In this document: positions 46,676 through 55,377 of the stretch, one piece after another
How the letters are laid out: each line of letters starts with the position of its first letter
How positions within the stretch are numbered: position 1 is the stretch's first letter
DNA from: a bacterium
Lineage (GTDB): Bacteria > Bacteroidota > Ignavibacteria > SZUA-365
Direction of reading: 5' to 3'
Assembly (NCBI GenBank): GCA_020444325.1
Contig: JAHLLD010000003.1
Location: 395,572-459,571 of the forward strand
Length of the DNA stretch: 64,000 bases
Position numbers and translations under genes: made by a program
The notes under the pieces: model-generated
What the model was told of the DNA's origin: nothing
What the model saw: the letters and a program-made list of their open reading frames with translations, nothing else
The model's database searches: none

Positions 46676-47632
46676 ATGAACACTCACACTGCAGCATATC
46701 CCCGCCCGACCGGCAAGCGCGGAAAGGCAGGCTGGGTGATTGTGGCGGTAATGAGTCTGTTGCTGCTCACGCCCTCGCATTCACAGGCCCAGGGCAGAGC
46801 GTTGCTGGATATTGCCCGACAGAGCATCGTGCAGATCCCTGACGGCATGACCAGTCTCAACATGTCCATTTACGGCGTCACGCTGGGCATGCCCTGGGGT
46901 GAAGCGCGGAATATTCTCGACCGAAACAACGTGCCCTACATATTCCAGAAAGGCACGTCACCCGTGGTCTACGTCCCACCGACGAACTCCACCTATTATT
47001 TCATCCTGAATCCGAGTTCCTACGGCGTCATCGAAATGGGCATTATCGGTACGGCGGATCTTCCGCTCGATAACCAGTACCTGTTCGACGGCCACCGATG
47101 GCGGCTGACAACGGCACGCACGCAGTTCTTCGGCAACGAGGGCGAATATGTCGTCAACGAGGAAGGCGAAATGTACAACTTCCCGTTCCACGGCTTCGTG
47201 CTGAAATACCTGACGCCGGAAAACTTCCGCTTCGTCATGGTCGCTCCAACGAATTCACCGCTTACCACCTACGGGAAGAATCTGCGTCCGGAGGCTCAGC
47301 AGGCTCCGCCTCCTCCCCCGCAGCCGAAACCCGTACCGCAGGTCGAGCAGCCTGATCTTGAGTACTGGCTGCAGAAGTTCCAGGTCGCGCGTGACAATTT
47401 CGAGGGAAGGCGCTACAGCACAGCACTCGACATTTTCCAGGAAATCGCCGATCAGGCGCCGGAGCCCCTTCTGCAGGTGCGCAGCGTGTACTGGATGGGT
47501 GAAACGTATTACGGCATGAAGCGCTACCGCGACGCCCGCCAACAGTTCGAGCGCGTGCTGCGGGAAACGGATATCGAATCGCTGCGCGAGCCCGCACAGC
47601 TCATGATCCGAAACTGCAACAAGTTCCTCTGA
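46676..47632 (+). CDS. Exported protein with C-terminal TPR-like domain
   Basis: 318 residues. Signal segment about 18-38 (WVIVAVMSLLLLTPSHSQAQ) after a basic N-terminus. Residues about 60-190 form a domain I do not recognise (YGVTLGMPWGEARNILDRNNVPYIFQ; similar in wording to small envelope-stress domains). A Pro-rich linker (APPPPPQPKPVP) leads to a YbgF/CpoB-like TPR domain (about 225-318: YSTALDIFQEIADQAP, SVYWMGETYYGMKRYRDARQQFERVL). A periplasmic partner-binding role is likely. It ends in a strong terminator. Confidence 0.78.
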   Translation: MNTHTAAYPRPTGKRGKAGWVIVAVMSLLLLTPSHSQAQGRALLDIARQSIVQIPDGMTSLNMSIYGVTLGMPWGEARNILDRNNVPYIFQKGTSPVVYVPPTNSTYYFILNPSSYGVIEMGIIGTADLPLDNQYLFDGHRWRLTTARTQFFGNEGEYVVNEEGEMYNFPFHGFVLKYLTPENFRFVMVAPTNSPLTTYGKNLRPEAQQAPPPPPQPKPVPQVEQPDLEYWLQKFQVARDNFEGRRYSTALDIFQEIADQAPEPLLQVRSVYWMGETYYGMKRYRDARQQFERVLRETDIESLREPAQLMIRNCNKFL

Positions 47633-47677
47633 TCTGCATTCACCTCCGTTTTCGGCTCCACCGAAACCGCATTTCTC

Positions 47678-47712
47678 AACACTCCCATGAACTTCCATGG
47701 GAGTGTTTTTTT
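47678..47712 (+). terminator. Rho-independent terminator
   Basis: A perfect 12-bp stem (AACACTCCCATG with CATGGGAGTGTT), a 6-nt loop and seven T close the envelope-protein cluster. Confidence 0.92.
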
Positions 47713-47855
47713 ATCCCCGCACCGGCAGCATACACCTTTCCACGCGGTACGCGCATCCCACAGTCGCTTTTCCCTTTTCCTCTTTTTGCATTCTTGCTAA
47801 CTTGCATGATACCGCAAACGCGGTAACGAAATCAGCAACGAATACGACAGTAACA

Positions 47856-48260
47856 ATGATCAAACGTATTGCACACATCGGCATCGCCGTAAAAAACCTC
47901 AATGACGCACAGTCCATTTTCAAAACCCTGCTCGGGATGTCTCCTTCCCATGTCGAGCGCGTGGAAGAACAGAAGGTGGACGTCAGCAGTTTTCATGTCG
48001 ACGATACCAATCTCGAACTGACACAGGGTATCAGTGAAGACTCCCCAATCACCCGCTATATCGAAAAGCGCGGCGAAGGAATACACCACATGGCCTTCGA
48101 AGTTGATGACATTCATGCCGAACTCGCGCGGCTGAAGGAGGCCGGTGTCCGTCTCATCGATGAAGAACCGCGTATGGGAGCAGACAACTTTCTCGTTGCG
48201 TTCATTCACCCGAAATCCGCCGGCGGCGTACTCGTCGAACTGTGTCAGAAAGCGGGGTAA
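47856..48260 (+). CDS. mce: Methylmalonyl-CoA epimerase
   Basis: 134 residues from the ATG at 47856. It is a glyoxalase/VOC-fold protein with the family phrases IAHIGIAVKNLNDA (metal His), FHVDDTNLELTQ, GIHHMAFEVDDI (second His) and FIHPKSAGGVLVELCQ (Glu). It interconverts the two methylmalonyl-CoA epimers in propionate metabolism. The mutase is not in the window. The last 19 bases overlap the GTG start proposed for uvrC. Confidence 0.93.
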   Translation: MIKRIAHIGIAVKNLNDAQSIFKTLLGMSPSHVERVEEQKVDVSSFHVDDTNLELTQGISEDSPITRYIEKRGEGIHHMAFEVDDIHAELARLKEAGVRLIDEEPRMGADNFLVAFIHPKSAGGVLVELCQKAG

Positions 48261-50233
48261 ATCCTATCAGCGATCCGGCGAAAGAGCATCCCCAGTCAAA
48301 AGATCAGCAGCAGCCCGCTGACGAAAAGCAGCCCGCTGACGAAAAGCAGCCCGCTGACGAAAAGCAGCTGCCTGATGAACTTGCGTTCAAACTGAAGAAC
48401 CTCCCGCGTGCACCGGGCGTTTACCAGTTTCGCAATACGGACGGGAAAATCATTTACGTCGGGAAGGCCAAGAACCTTCGGAACCGCGTTCGATCCTACT
48501 TCCAGGAACGCGGAACGTACGATCCCAAGCGCGACATCATGGTCGCCAAGATTGCGGATCTCGAGCTGGTCGTTACCGATTCGGAAGTCGAAGCGCTGCT
48601 GCTCGAGAATAATCTGATCAAGGAGCACAGTCCGCGGTACAATATCCGGCTGAAGGACGATAAGAGCTACCCGTATATTGTGGTGACCAATGAACCCTAT
48701 CCGCGCGTGTTTTCGACGCGGCGTATCATTCGTGACGGCTCACGGTATTACGGACCGTATACAGACGTCAAGGGGATGCATCTGATGCTGCGGACCATCC
48801 GCTCGATTTTTCCCATCCGCAGCTGCGATTACCGTCTCGATGAGGAAGTCATCGCGCAGGGCAAGGTCAAACTCTGCCTCGATTACCATATCGACAAGTG
48901 TGAAGGACCGTGTGAAGGACTCGTCTCCGGTGACGATTACAACCACATGATCACCCAGGTGGAACAGCTGCTCAAAGGCAAGACGCGTGGACTGCAGAAG
49001 CAGCTCGAGGAAGAAATGAACGAGCAAGCCGAGCAGCTCGCGTTCGAGCGGGCGGCGGACCTGCGCAATCGCCTGCACGCACTGCAAACCTATCAGCAGA
49101 AGCAAAAAGTTGCGGCGGCGGATTTCAAAGACAGGGATATCATCGCGGTCGCGCGCCGTGAAGGCGACGCCGTCGGTGTCGTATTTCGGGTACGGGACGG
49201 CAAGATCATCGGGAAACAGCATTTCCCGTTCACTGGAGCTGACATCGAAGACGAAGCCCAGATTCTGGAGCACCTGCTGCACCGCTACTACACGAAAACG
49301 ATGGACATCCCTGCTGAAATCGTGGTAGGGGTGGAACTGGATTCAGCCGGGGCCCTCGAGCAATGGCTCAGTGAGAAGGCCAGCATGAAAGTTGCCTTCA
49401 CCATTCCGCAGATCGGCGATAAGGCCAAACTCCTCGGAATGTGCCGGGCGAATGCGACATTCCTGCTCGATGAGATTCTTCTCCAGAAATTGAAAGCCGA
49501 GAGTTCGCTGCCGAAATCCGTCGAAGCCCTGCAACAGTCACTGTATCTTCCCACACCTCCACGCCGTATCGAGTGTTTTGACATTTCGCATTTCCAGGGC
49601 GCGGAAACCGTGGCATCCATGGTGTCCTTCCTCGACGGAAAGCCGAGGAAAAGCGAGTACCGGAAATTCAGCATTCGCACGGTCGAAGGTGTCGATGATT
49701 TCGCCAGTATGCGGGAGGTCGTGCGCCGCAGGTATTCCCGTCTCCTCGATGAGGATCAGCCGTTACCCGATCTCATTGTCATTGACGGCGGGAAGGGACA
49801 GCTCTCCTCCGCTGTCGAAATCCTCCAGGAATTGGGATTGCAGAAGCAGGCGGTGATCGGACTCGCAAAGCGACTGGAGGAGGTGTTCGTTCCGGGCGAG
49901 AGTCTCCCGATGAGTATCCCGAAAACTTCGCCCGCGCTTAAATTGCTGCAGCGCGTGAGGGACGAAGCACACCGGTTCGCGATCACGTTTCACCGCGAGA
50001 AACGGCAGAAAAGCACTCTGCAAACCGCGCTTGAAGAAATTGAAGGCGTGGGTCCCAAGCGTGCGAAGGCCCTGCTCACCTCCTTCGGCTCCGTCCGCGC
50101 TGTCGAAGCGGCAACACTCGAACAACTGGCTGAACAGGTCGGCTGGAGTACCGCCAGAAGCATCCATGCCCACTTTCACGACGCAGATGACCAGTCCACC
50201 GAGGACGATCAGACAGAGAATACGGATACCTGA
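48242..50233 (+). CDS. uvrC: UvrC: excinuclease ABC subunit C
   Basis: 663 residues. The GIY-YIG nuclease domain (about 55-135: GVYQFRNTDGKIIYVGKAKNLRNRV), the UvrB-binding UVR motif (about 255-290), the second, RNase H-like nuclease domain (FDISHFQGAETVASMV; LIVIDGGKGQLS) and two HhH motifs at the end (IEGVGPKRAKALLTSFGSVRA). The start is not certain: no ATG fits, so I propose the GTG at 48242, inside the end of mce. This makes the 18-bp tandem repeat (QPADEK three times) part of the N-terminus. Confidence 0.93.
   Translation: MSESGVNPISDPAKEHPQSKDQQQPADEKQPADEKQPADEKQLPDELAFKLKNLPRAPGVYQFRNTDGKIIYVGKAKNLRNRVRSYFQERGTYDPKRDIMVAKIADLELVVTDSEVEALLLENNLIKEHSPRYNIRLKDDKSYPYIVVTNEPYPRVFSTRRIIRDGSRYYGPYTDVKGMHLMLRTIRSIFPIRSCDYRLDEEVIAQGKVKLCLDYHIDKCEGPCEGLVSGDDYNHMITQVEQLLKGKTRGLQKQLEEEMNEQAEQLAFERAADLRNRLHALQTYQQKQKVAAADFKDRDIIAVARREGDAVGVVFRVRDGKIIGKQHFPFTGADIEDEAQILEHLLHRYYTKTMDIPAEIVVGVELDSAGALEQWLSEKASMKVAFTIPQIGDKAKLLGMCRANATFLLDEILLQKLKAESSLPKSVEALQQSLYLPTPPRRIECFDISHFQGAETVASMVSFLDGKPRKSEYRKFSIRTVEGVDDFASMREVVRRRYSRLLDEDQPLPDLIVIDGGKGQLSSAVEILQELGLQKQAVIGLAKRLEEVFVPGESLPMSIPKTSPALKLLQRVRDEAHRFAITFHREKRQKSTLQTALEEIEGVGPKRAKALLTSFGSVRAVEAATLEQLAEQVGWSTARSIHAHFHDADDQSTEDDQTENTDT
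48311..48364 (+). repeat. 18-bp tandem repeat in the uvrC N-terminus
   Basis: Three exact copies of CAGCCCGCTGACGAAAAG, in frame with uvrC and encoding QPADEK three times. Exact identity of the copies points to recent expansion and likely copy-number variation. Confidence 0.95.
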
Positions 50234-51273
50234 TGCAAAAAGTAATCGTTTCCATAACATTGCTTTTCACCCTGCTCATTTCCCCATCCCTCTGGGCGCA
50301 ACGCATCCCGAACGCAGAGCTTCATACTCTTGTGCGAAAAGGGATTCAGTACAGCGGCGAGCAGCGCTACAGCGATGCGAAAAAAGTGTTTGACCGCGCC
50401 ATCCATGATTTTCCGAAGCACCCTGCCGGGTATTTGAACAAGGCCATTCTGCTGCAGGTCATATCTCTCGATTTTGAGGCCCCGGTTCCGATGCCCGAGT
50501 ATCTCGATCTTCTTGAGAAAGCACGCACACTTGGTGATCAAATGCTCAGGCAGAAGAGCACGCGCAGTGAAGGACAGTATTACATCGGCATGGCGCGCAG
50601 CTACATCGCCTATTATCAGTTCAGGGACGGAGAGAACTGGATCAGCGGATTGTCGGAGGGGCTCAAGGCCACGGACTATCTTGAAGAGTGCCTGGAGAGC
50701 AATCCGAAAGCCTATGACGCGATGACAGGCGTCGGCACATACAAGTACTGGAAGAGTCAGAACATGTCGTTCCTGACCTGGACACCGCTCGTCGATGATG
50801 AGCGACGTGCAGGCATACACATGCTGCGAACAGCTGAAAAACATGCTTCTTACACATCACAGCAGGCAAGCAATTCACTGATCTGGATACACATCGAAGA
50901 GGAGCAATGGGACACTGCGATCAGGATCGCGCAGCGTGTGCTGAAGCGCTTCCCTCGCAACCGCCTGTTTCTGTGGGGACTCGCCTCGGCGGCCGAGGGG
51001 AAGGAAGACTGGAAACTGGCGCGATCCGCGTATGAACGCATCGTTGCATCAATTGACGACGAAGTTCTTGAAAAACGTTATATCGAAATGCAGGCACGTG
51101 CGAAGATCGCATCCATGAGCTACATGATCGGTGATATTGAGCGGGCGATGAAGGAATGCGACTGGATGCGCTCGAGGACCCGCACCTCGCTCCAGGGTTT
51201 GACTGAGGATGGAAAAGACAGAATTGAGCGGCGGCGGGAAGAAATGGAGGAACTTTACGAAGAACTGCACTGA
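50233..51273 (+). CDS. TPR-repeat exported protein
   Basis: 346 residues whose ATG shares the last base of the uvrC stop. Signal peptide 1-22 (ending LWAQ). TPR-like units run through most of the protein (GIQYSGEQRYSDAKKVFDRAIHDFPKHPAGYLNKA at about 37-71; WDTAIRIAQRVLKRFPRNRLFLWGLASAAEG near 227-257), with a helical, charged C-terminus. A periplasmic or envelope scaffold is likely. No enzyme motif is seen. Coupling to uvrC is probably only positional. Confidence 0.8.
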   Translation: MQKVIVSITLLFTLLISPSLWAQRIPNAELHTLVRKGIQYSGEQRYSDAKKVFDRAIHDFPKHPAGYLNKAILLQVISLDFEAPVPMPEYLDLLEKARTLGDQMLRQKSTRSEGQYYIGMARSYIAYYQFRDGENWISGLSEGLKATDYLEECLESNPKAYDAMTGVGTYKYWKSQNMSFLTWTPLVDDERRAGIHMLRTAEKHASYTSQQASNSLIWIHIEEEQWDTAIRIAQRVLKRFPRNRLFLWGLASAAEGKEDWKLARSAYERIVASIDDEVLEKRYIEMQARAKIASMSYMIGDIERAMKECDWMRSRTRTSLQGLTEDGKDRIERRREEMEELYEELH

Positions 51274-51296
51274 GCGATGACTACGCTGCAGGAAAT

Positions 51297-51334
51297 AAAA
51301 ACCCCTTCTCCACTCTCGTGAAGAAGGGGTTTTT
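51297..51334. terminator. Bidirectional terminator
   Basis: A perfect 13-bp stem (AAAAACCCCTTCT with AGAAGGGGTTTTT) with a 12-nt loop. It has A on one side and T on the other, so it works for both converging genes (50233 plus, 51350 minus). Confidence 0.92.
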
Positions 51335-51349
51335 CACTGTTTCCGTCGA

Positions 51350-54142
51350 CTACTTGGTAAGCAGCATTTTACCTGTGCTGACAGTTTCACCAACGGTTAG
51401 CGTGTAGAAATATGCTCCACCGGGCAGGTCCCCGGCTTCAAACGGCAGAGACACCGTTTCGCCTTCAAAGACATCCGCATCATAAAGTTCGCGCACGACC
51501 TTGCCGAGCGTGTTGTAAACGAGCAGGGATGCCCGTCCCGACACGGCTGCGGTGAAGGTGATGGTGGTGGACGGATTGAAGGGATTCGGATAATTGCGGA
51601 TCACATGTTCAGGGGTGTCCGCGCTGACCTCGACCACAGGCGAGTACGAGATACTGCCATCACGGTCTATCTGGCGCAGACGGTAACAGGCACCACCGCG
51701 CAGAGGCATCTCATCGTTGAAACGGTACGACAGTTCACGATTGCTCGTACCTGCTCCGTTGACAAACCCGATCTTTTCAAACGGGGCATCTTTGCCGGGG
51801 GCACGCTCGATATCGAAACCGTGATTATTCAGTTCCGTCGCTGTCGTCCACCGCAGCTCGACGACAGCGTCCTTCCTGCGTGCGGCGAAAGCAGTCAGCT
51901 CGACAGGCAGAGGCGCGTTGAGATCTGCAAGCGTGTACCTGTGGTTGATGCTGGTCACACCGTCGTAGTGGTAGGTCACGGTATTGCTGGTGGTCTGCAC
52001 GATGCTCGTCACCAGTTTGGCGAACTGATCCTCGCCTGCTGTCCCGAGATCGCCGTACGCGAGAAGCAACGCGTTCTCATTGTTGCCATTCAACTCGGAA
52101 TCCTTGTACTGCAGTCCCAGTGTGTACACCATGCCCGTCGGTGTCATATCTCCCGCAAGGCGTTCGATGTCATAGTACCGCGACACTGCCTGTGCGTCTG
52201 GAGCAGTCTTGACCAGGGTGAACGAATAATCCGTACCCGAAGCAAGCGTCGGGACCAGCATCGTCGTCTGCGTTCCATTGAAGGTATACGAACCCACGGC
52301 CTGCAGTGTACGCTGCACCGTTCCGATAATTTCCCCACTTCCCAGTGTCGCCACCATAGGTGCCGTTGAAGCGAAGGTAAGCGTGTTGGAAGGAATATTC
52401 AGATCCTTCGCAAGTGAAATGGTATTGCGCACGCTGATATCAGCCGACGAAGAAAAGCTGCCGTTCACGTTGCTGATCACGAGGGAATAAAAGTCCGGCG
52501 TCGTGCCATTGAAGACGATAGTCTCCGAGTTCAGCGTCGTAAGTGCCGTGCCAGCGACTCCGACAGAATAACTGCCTCCGATCACGCAGCTCGAACCAAT
52601 TGCGGTGGAGCTGTGGGTGAGTCCGCCTGCAAACACATTGGTCCCGCCGGTAATATTGATCACGGGCCCCGAGACGGTCACCAATCCCGAGAAGCCTCCT
52701 GCAGCACTGGTTCCGCCAATGTTGAGCGCGCCCTGCACATCGACCGTTCCTGCGACAGAGCAACTGTTCCCTATCGTCAGATTCCCGCTGACATCCATAT
52801 TGCCGCCAATCATGGCAGGTGCCTGCAGGCTCACGTCATTGCCGGCAATGATGTTGTTCGTTACCGAAAGCGAACCACCCGACAGCGTCAGCATCGAATT
52901 CGCACCGCTCATCGTCAGACTGCTGGTGGAGACCGTCCCTGATTGCATATCTATCGTCGCATTGTCACCGGACAGATTCAGCGCACCGTTGAACGTCACC
53001 AATCCCGAAAACGCATTGGCTCCGATAGTCACGCTGCTGTTGGTATTGGTGAAGTTGACATTCGAAAACGTCACATCCCCATCGCCCAGACTGTGATCAC
53101 CAATAGTGATCGAACTCCCGCTGAAATTCAGCGTCGCTCCCGTCAGATCCGTCGCCGCAGTTCCCCCAATCGTCGTGCCAGTGAATGAATAGGATCCGCA
53201 TCCAAAGTTATGCGTCGCAGTGCTGTTGTTGATCAGATTGCTTCCACACTGGACATTGCTGGTGGGGTTAACCAATCTTGCTGCGTCAGATAGAATTAGT
53301 TGGTCGATAATGGTTAGCGAATTGCTAACTGATTTGTCTCCACTCCCTTCCAGTTTCAGTGAGTAGTACGTAATTGCAGAACTAATGTTCTGATTACCAT
53401 TTGCCAGGTAGCGAACCTCAGACCCTGGGTTGACATTCAGCATACCTGAGACAATGTAGTTTGTCGAAAAACTCGTACCTCCAACGCCCACTGAACCGTT
53501 GATTGTTAGATTTCCCGCAACCTGCAAGACCGTACCACTTGTGAATCCAGTTGAATGAGTGATTTCACCATTCACAGTGGTATTTCCAAACACACGGATT
53601 CTGTTGCCTCCGTTCGCATACAGCGTTGCACCACCGTCCAAGTAAAACGTCCCGCACCAGAGATCACCATTATTCATCGTCAACTCAGCATTCTGATAAA
53701 CTGTAACATCAGAATTCATGAAAGTGCCAAGTCCATCCAAGCCACCACTCGCTGCATCAATGGTCAAGCTCCCATATATTTCTATAGGAGCTCCGCTAAC
53801 TTTGAGAACACCACTTCCAGTAATTGTGAGTGCCCCGTTTACCTGCACTTTTTGGGTAAAGCCACCCGATCCAACTTCTACCCTACCGCCACTAGTGATC
53901 GTTAGAGAGCCACTAGATGTGATCGTAACCGACGATAGAACCAAGGGAGTTGGAAAGCCTATAGTGGAGCAGGTTACGTCTGTGGTTATTACTACATCAT
54001 CGCCGGCAATCGGAGCAGTCCCACCCCACGTTGATGCTTGGGTCCAAGGACCATTTATCGTTGAGGTGCGTGTTGCAGCCTCAAGTGACAGTGCGCTACA
54101 GAGTAGTAGCAGAATAACCAGAAATACGTTCATTTTTGACAT
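51350..54142 (-). CDS. Large secreted protein with T9SS sorting domain
   Basis: 930 residues; ATG at 54142 with AGGA 7 nt upstream. Signal peptide about 1-23. The N-terminal part opens like G8/polysaccharide-surface proteins (NGPWTQASTWGGTAPIAGDDVVIT) and continues as a long Ser/Thr/Gly/Asn-rich beta-helix-like region to about 700. Then comes a conserved Bacteroidota segment (PVELTAFAARRKDAVVELRWTTATELNNHGFDIER) and a type A sorting domain (NYPNPFNPSTTITFTA, LLVYNTLGKVVREL, GGAYFYTLTVGETVSTGKMLL). It should be exported by T9SS, probably as an adhesin or surface-layer protein. The N-terminal third is AT-richer than the rest. Confidence 0.88.
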   Translation of the reverse strand: MSKMNVFLVILLLLCSALSLEAATRTSTINGPWTQASTWGGTAPIAGDDVVITTDVTCSTIGFPTPLVLSSVTITSSGSLTITSGGRVEVGSGGFTQKVQVNGALTITGSGVLKVSGAPIEIYGSLTIDAASGGLDGLGTFMNSDVTVYQNAELTMNNGDLWCGTFYLDGGATLYANGGNRIRVFGNTTVNGEITHSTGFTSGTVLQVAGNLTINGSVGVGGTSFSTNYIVSGMLNVNPGSEVRYLANGNQNISSAITYYSLKLEGSGDKSVSNSLTIIDQLILSDAARLVNPTSNVQCGSNLINNSTATHNFGCGSYSFTGTTIGGTAATDLTGATLNFSGSSITIGDHSLGDGDVTFSNVNFTNTNSSVTIGANAFSGLVTFNGALNLSGDNATIDMQSGTVSTSSLTMSGANSMLTLSGGSLSVTNNIIAGNDVSLQAPAMIGGNMDVSGNLTIGNSCSVAGTVDVQGALNIGGTSAAGGFSGLVTVSGPVINITGGTNVFAGGLTHSSTAIGSSCVIGGSYSVGVAGTALTTLNSETIVFNGTTPDFYSLVISNVNGSFSSSADISVRNTISLAKDLNIPSNTLTFASTAPMVATLGSGEIIGTVQRTLQAVGSYTFNGTQTTMLVPTLASGTDYSFTLVKTAPDAQAVSRYYDIERLAGDMTPTGMVYTLGLQYKDSELNGNNENALLLAYGDLGTAGEDQFAKLVTSIVQTTSNTVTYHYDGVTSINHRYTLADLNAPLPVELTAFAARRKDAVVELRWTTATELNNHGFDIERAPGKDAPFEKIGFVNGAGTSNRELSYRFNDEMPLRGGACYRLRQIDRDGSISYSPVVEVSADTPEHVIRNYPNPFNPSTTITFTAAVSGRASLLVYNTLGKVVRELYDADVFEGETVSLPFEAGDLPGGAYFYTLTVGETVSTGKMLLTK

Positions 54143-54318
54143 GATAAATCCTGTGACCCGTTTATAGAGTTTCTACGATCTATTGAGTTCCCTGAAAGTG
54201 GTATGTAATGGATAGTATTAGGGAGTGAGTTGAGGAGTGTTGGGGCTATTAAACGATCAAGAGCGGATTATCGGGTTTTTCTGGAAACAAAATACGGGAA
54301 TGCACTGCGCAGGGCAAG

Positions 54319-54347
54319 TTACAATTTCCTTACTGTCCAAATTGTAA
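54319..54347. repeat. 9-bp inverted repeat
   Basis: TTACAATTT and AAATTGTAA, perfect arms, 11-nt spacer, in the AT-rich gap between the large T9SS gene and trxB. It may be a hairpin at the trxB 3' end or an operator. Confidence 0.5.
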
Positions 54348-54353
54348 GAAAAC

Positions 54354-54377
54354 AAAAACGGCCCCGAGTGGGGCCGC
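54354..54377 (-). terminator. Rho-independent terminator of trxB
   Basis: On the minus strand a GC stem (CGGCCCC with GGGGCCG, loop of 4) is followed by TTTTTG. Confidence 0.85.
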
Positions 54378-54404
54378 TCAACATACGAAATACAGATATT
54401 TGTC

Positions 54405-55349
54405 TTACTCGATTCCCTGCTCCGCGAGCCAGCGTTCGGCATCGATGGAGGCCATGCAACCTGAACCTGCGGCTGAAACTGCCTGGCGGTAGACGTGATC
54501 CTGAACATCGCCACACGCAAATACACCCTCAATATTGGTGTAGGTACTCTTACCCTTTGTAATGAGGTAGCCGTTTTCGTCCATATCCAGGATATCGGTG
54601 AACAGTTCGGTATTCGGCTTGTGTCCGATGCCGATGAAGAGTCCCTGCACGGGGAAATCCTCGAGTTCGCCGGTGTTCACGTTGCGCAGGACGAGATGCG
54701 TCATCTTCTTCAGGCCGTTTTCCTCGCTGCCCTTGACTTCCTCGACCACGGAATTCCACTTGAATTCGACTTTTCCACTCTTCAGGGCACGCTCCTGCAT
54801 GATCTTCGAGGCACGGAGCTCTTCACGACGGTGGATGATGGTCACTTTGGTCGCGAATTTCGTGAGGAACAGCGCTTCTTCCATGGCGGTGTCTCCACCA
54901 CCAACAACGGCCACTTCCTGATCCTTGAAGAAAAATCCGTCACAGGTCGCGCAGGCACTGACGCCGTATCCCATATACTCTTTCTCGCTTTCGAGACCAA
55001 GCAGACGGGCGCTCGCGCCGGTGGAGACGATGAGGGAATCCGCGGTATACGTTTTGTCATCGACCTGGACTTTGAACGGACGCTCGGAGGTGTCGATGCT
55101 GGTCACATGCTCGTATTTGCTCTCTGCACCAAAACGATGCGCCTGCTTGCGCATTTCATCCATGAGTTTCGGTCCCATGATGCCTTCAGGAAAACCTGGG
55201 TAGTTTTCGACTTCGGTGGTGATGGTGAGTTGACCTCCGGGCTGGGTTCCTTCGAAAATGAGCGGAGAGAGATTTGCGCGTGCGGAATAAAGGGCTGCGG
55301 TGAGTCCTGCCGGACCCGATCCGATGATAATGACTTTACGATGTTCCAT
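54405..55349 (-). CDS. trxB: Thioredoxin reductase
   Basis: 314 residues. FAD motif GSGPAGLTAALY (about 11-22), redox-active CATCDG (about 136-141), NADPH motif VGGGDTAMEEALFL with the HRR basic patch for NADPH, and the C-terminal FAD motif GVFACGDVQD. It reduces thioredoxin with NADPH. In a bacillithiol organism (bshC is 3 kb away) a related enzyme, bacillithiol-disulfide reductase, also exists, but this length and CATC motif fit TrxB best. Confidence 0.94.
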   Translation of the reverse strand: MEHRKVIIIGSGPAGLTAALYSARANLSPLIFEGTQPGGQLTITTEVENYPGFPEGIMGPKLMDEMRKQAHRFGAESKYEHVTSIDTSERPFKVQVDDKTYTADSLIVSTGASARLLGLESEKEYMGYGVSACATCDGFFFKDQEVAVVGGGDTAMEEALFLTKFATKVTIIHRREELRASKIMQERALKSGKVEFKWNSVVEEVKGSEENGLKKMTHLVLRNVNTGELEDFPVQGLFIGIGHKPNTELFTDILDMDENGYLITKGKSTYTNIEGVFACGDVQDHVYRQAVSAAGSGCMASIDAERWLAEQGIE

Positions 55350-55377
55350 GGTACTGCTGTTGATGCTGTGAATGATG

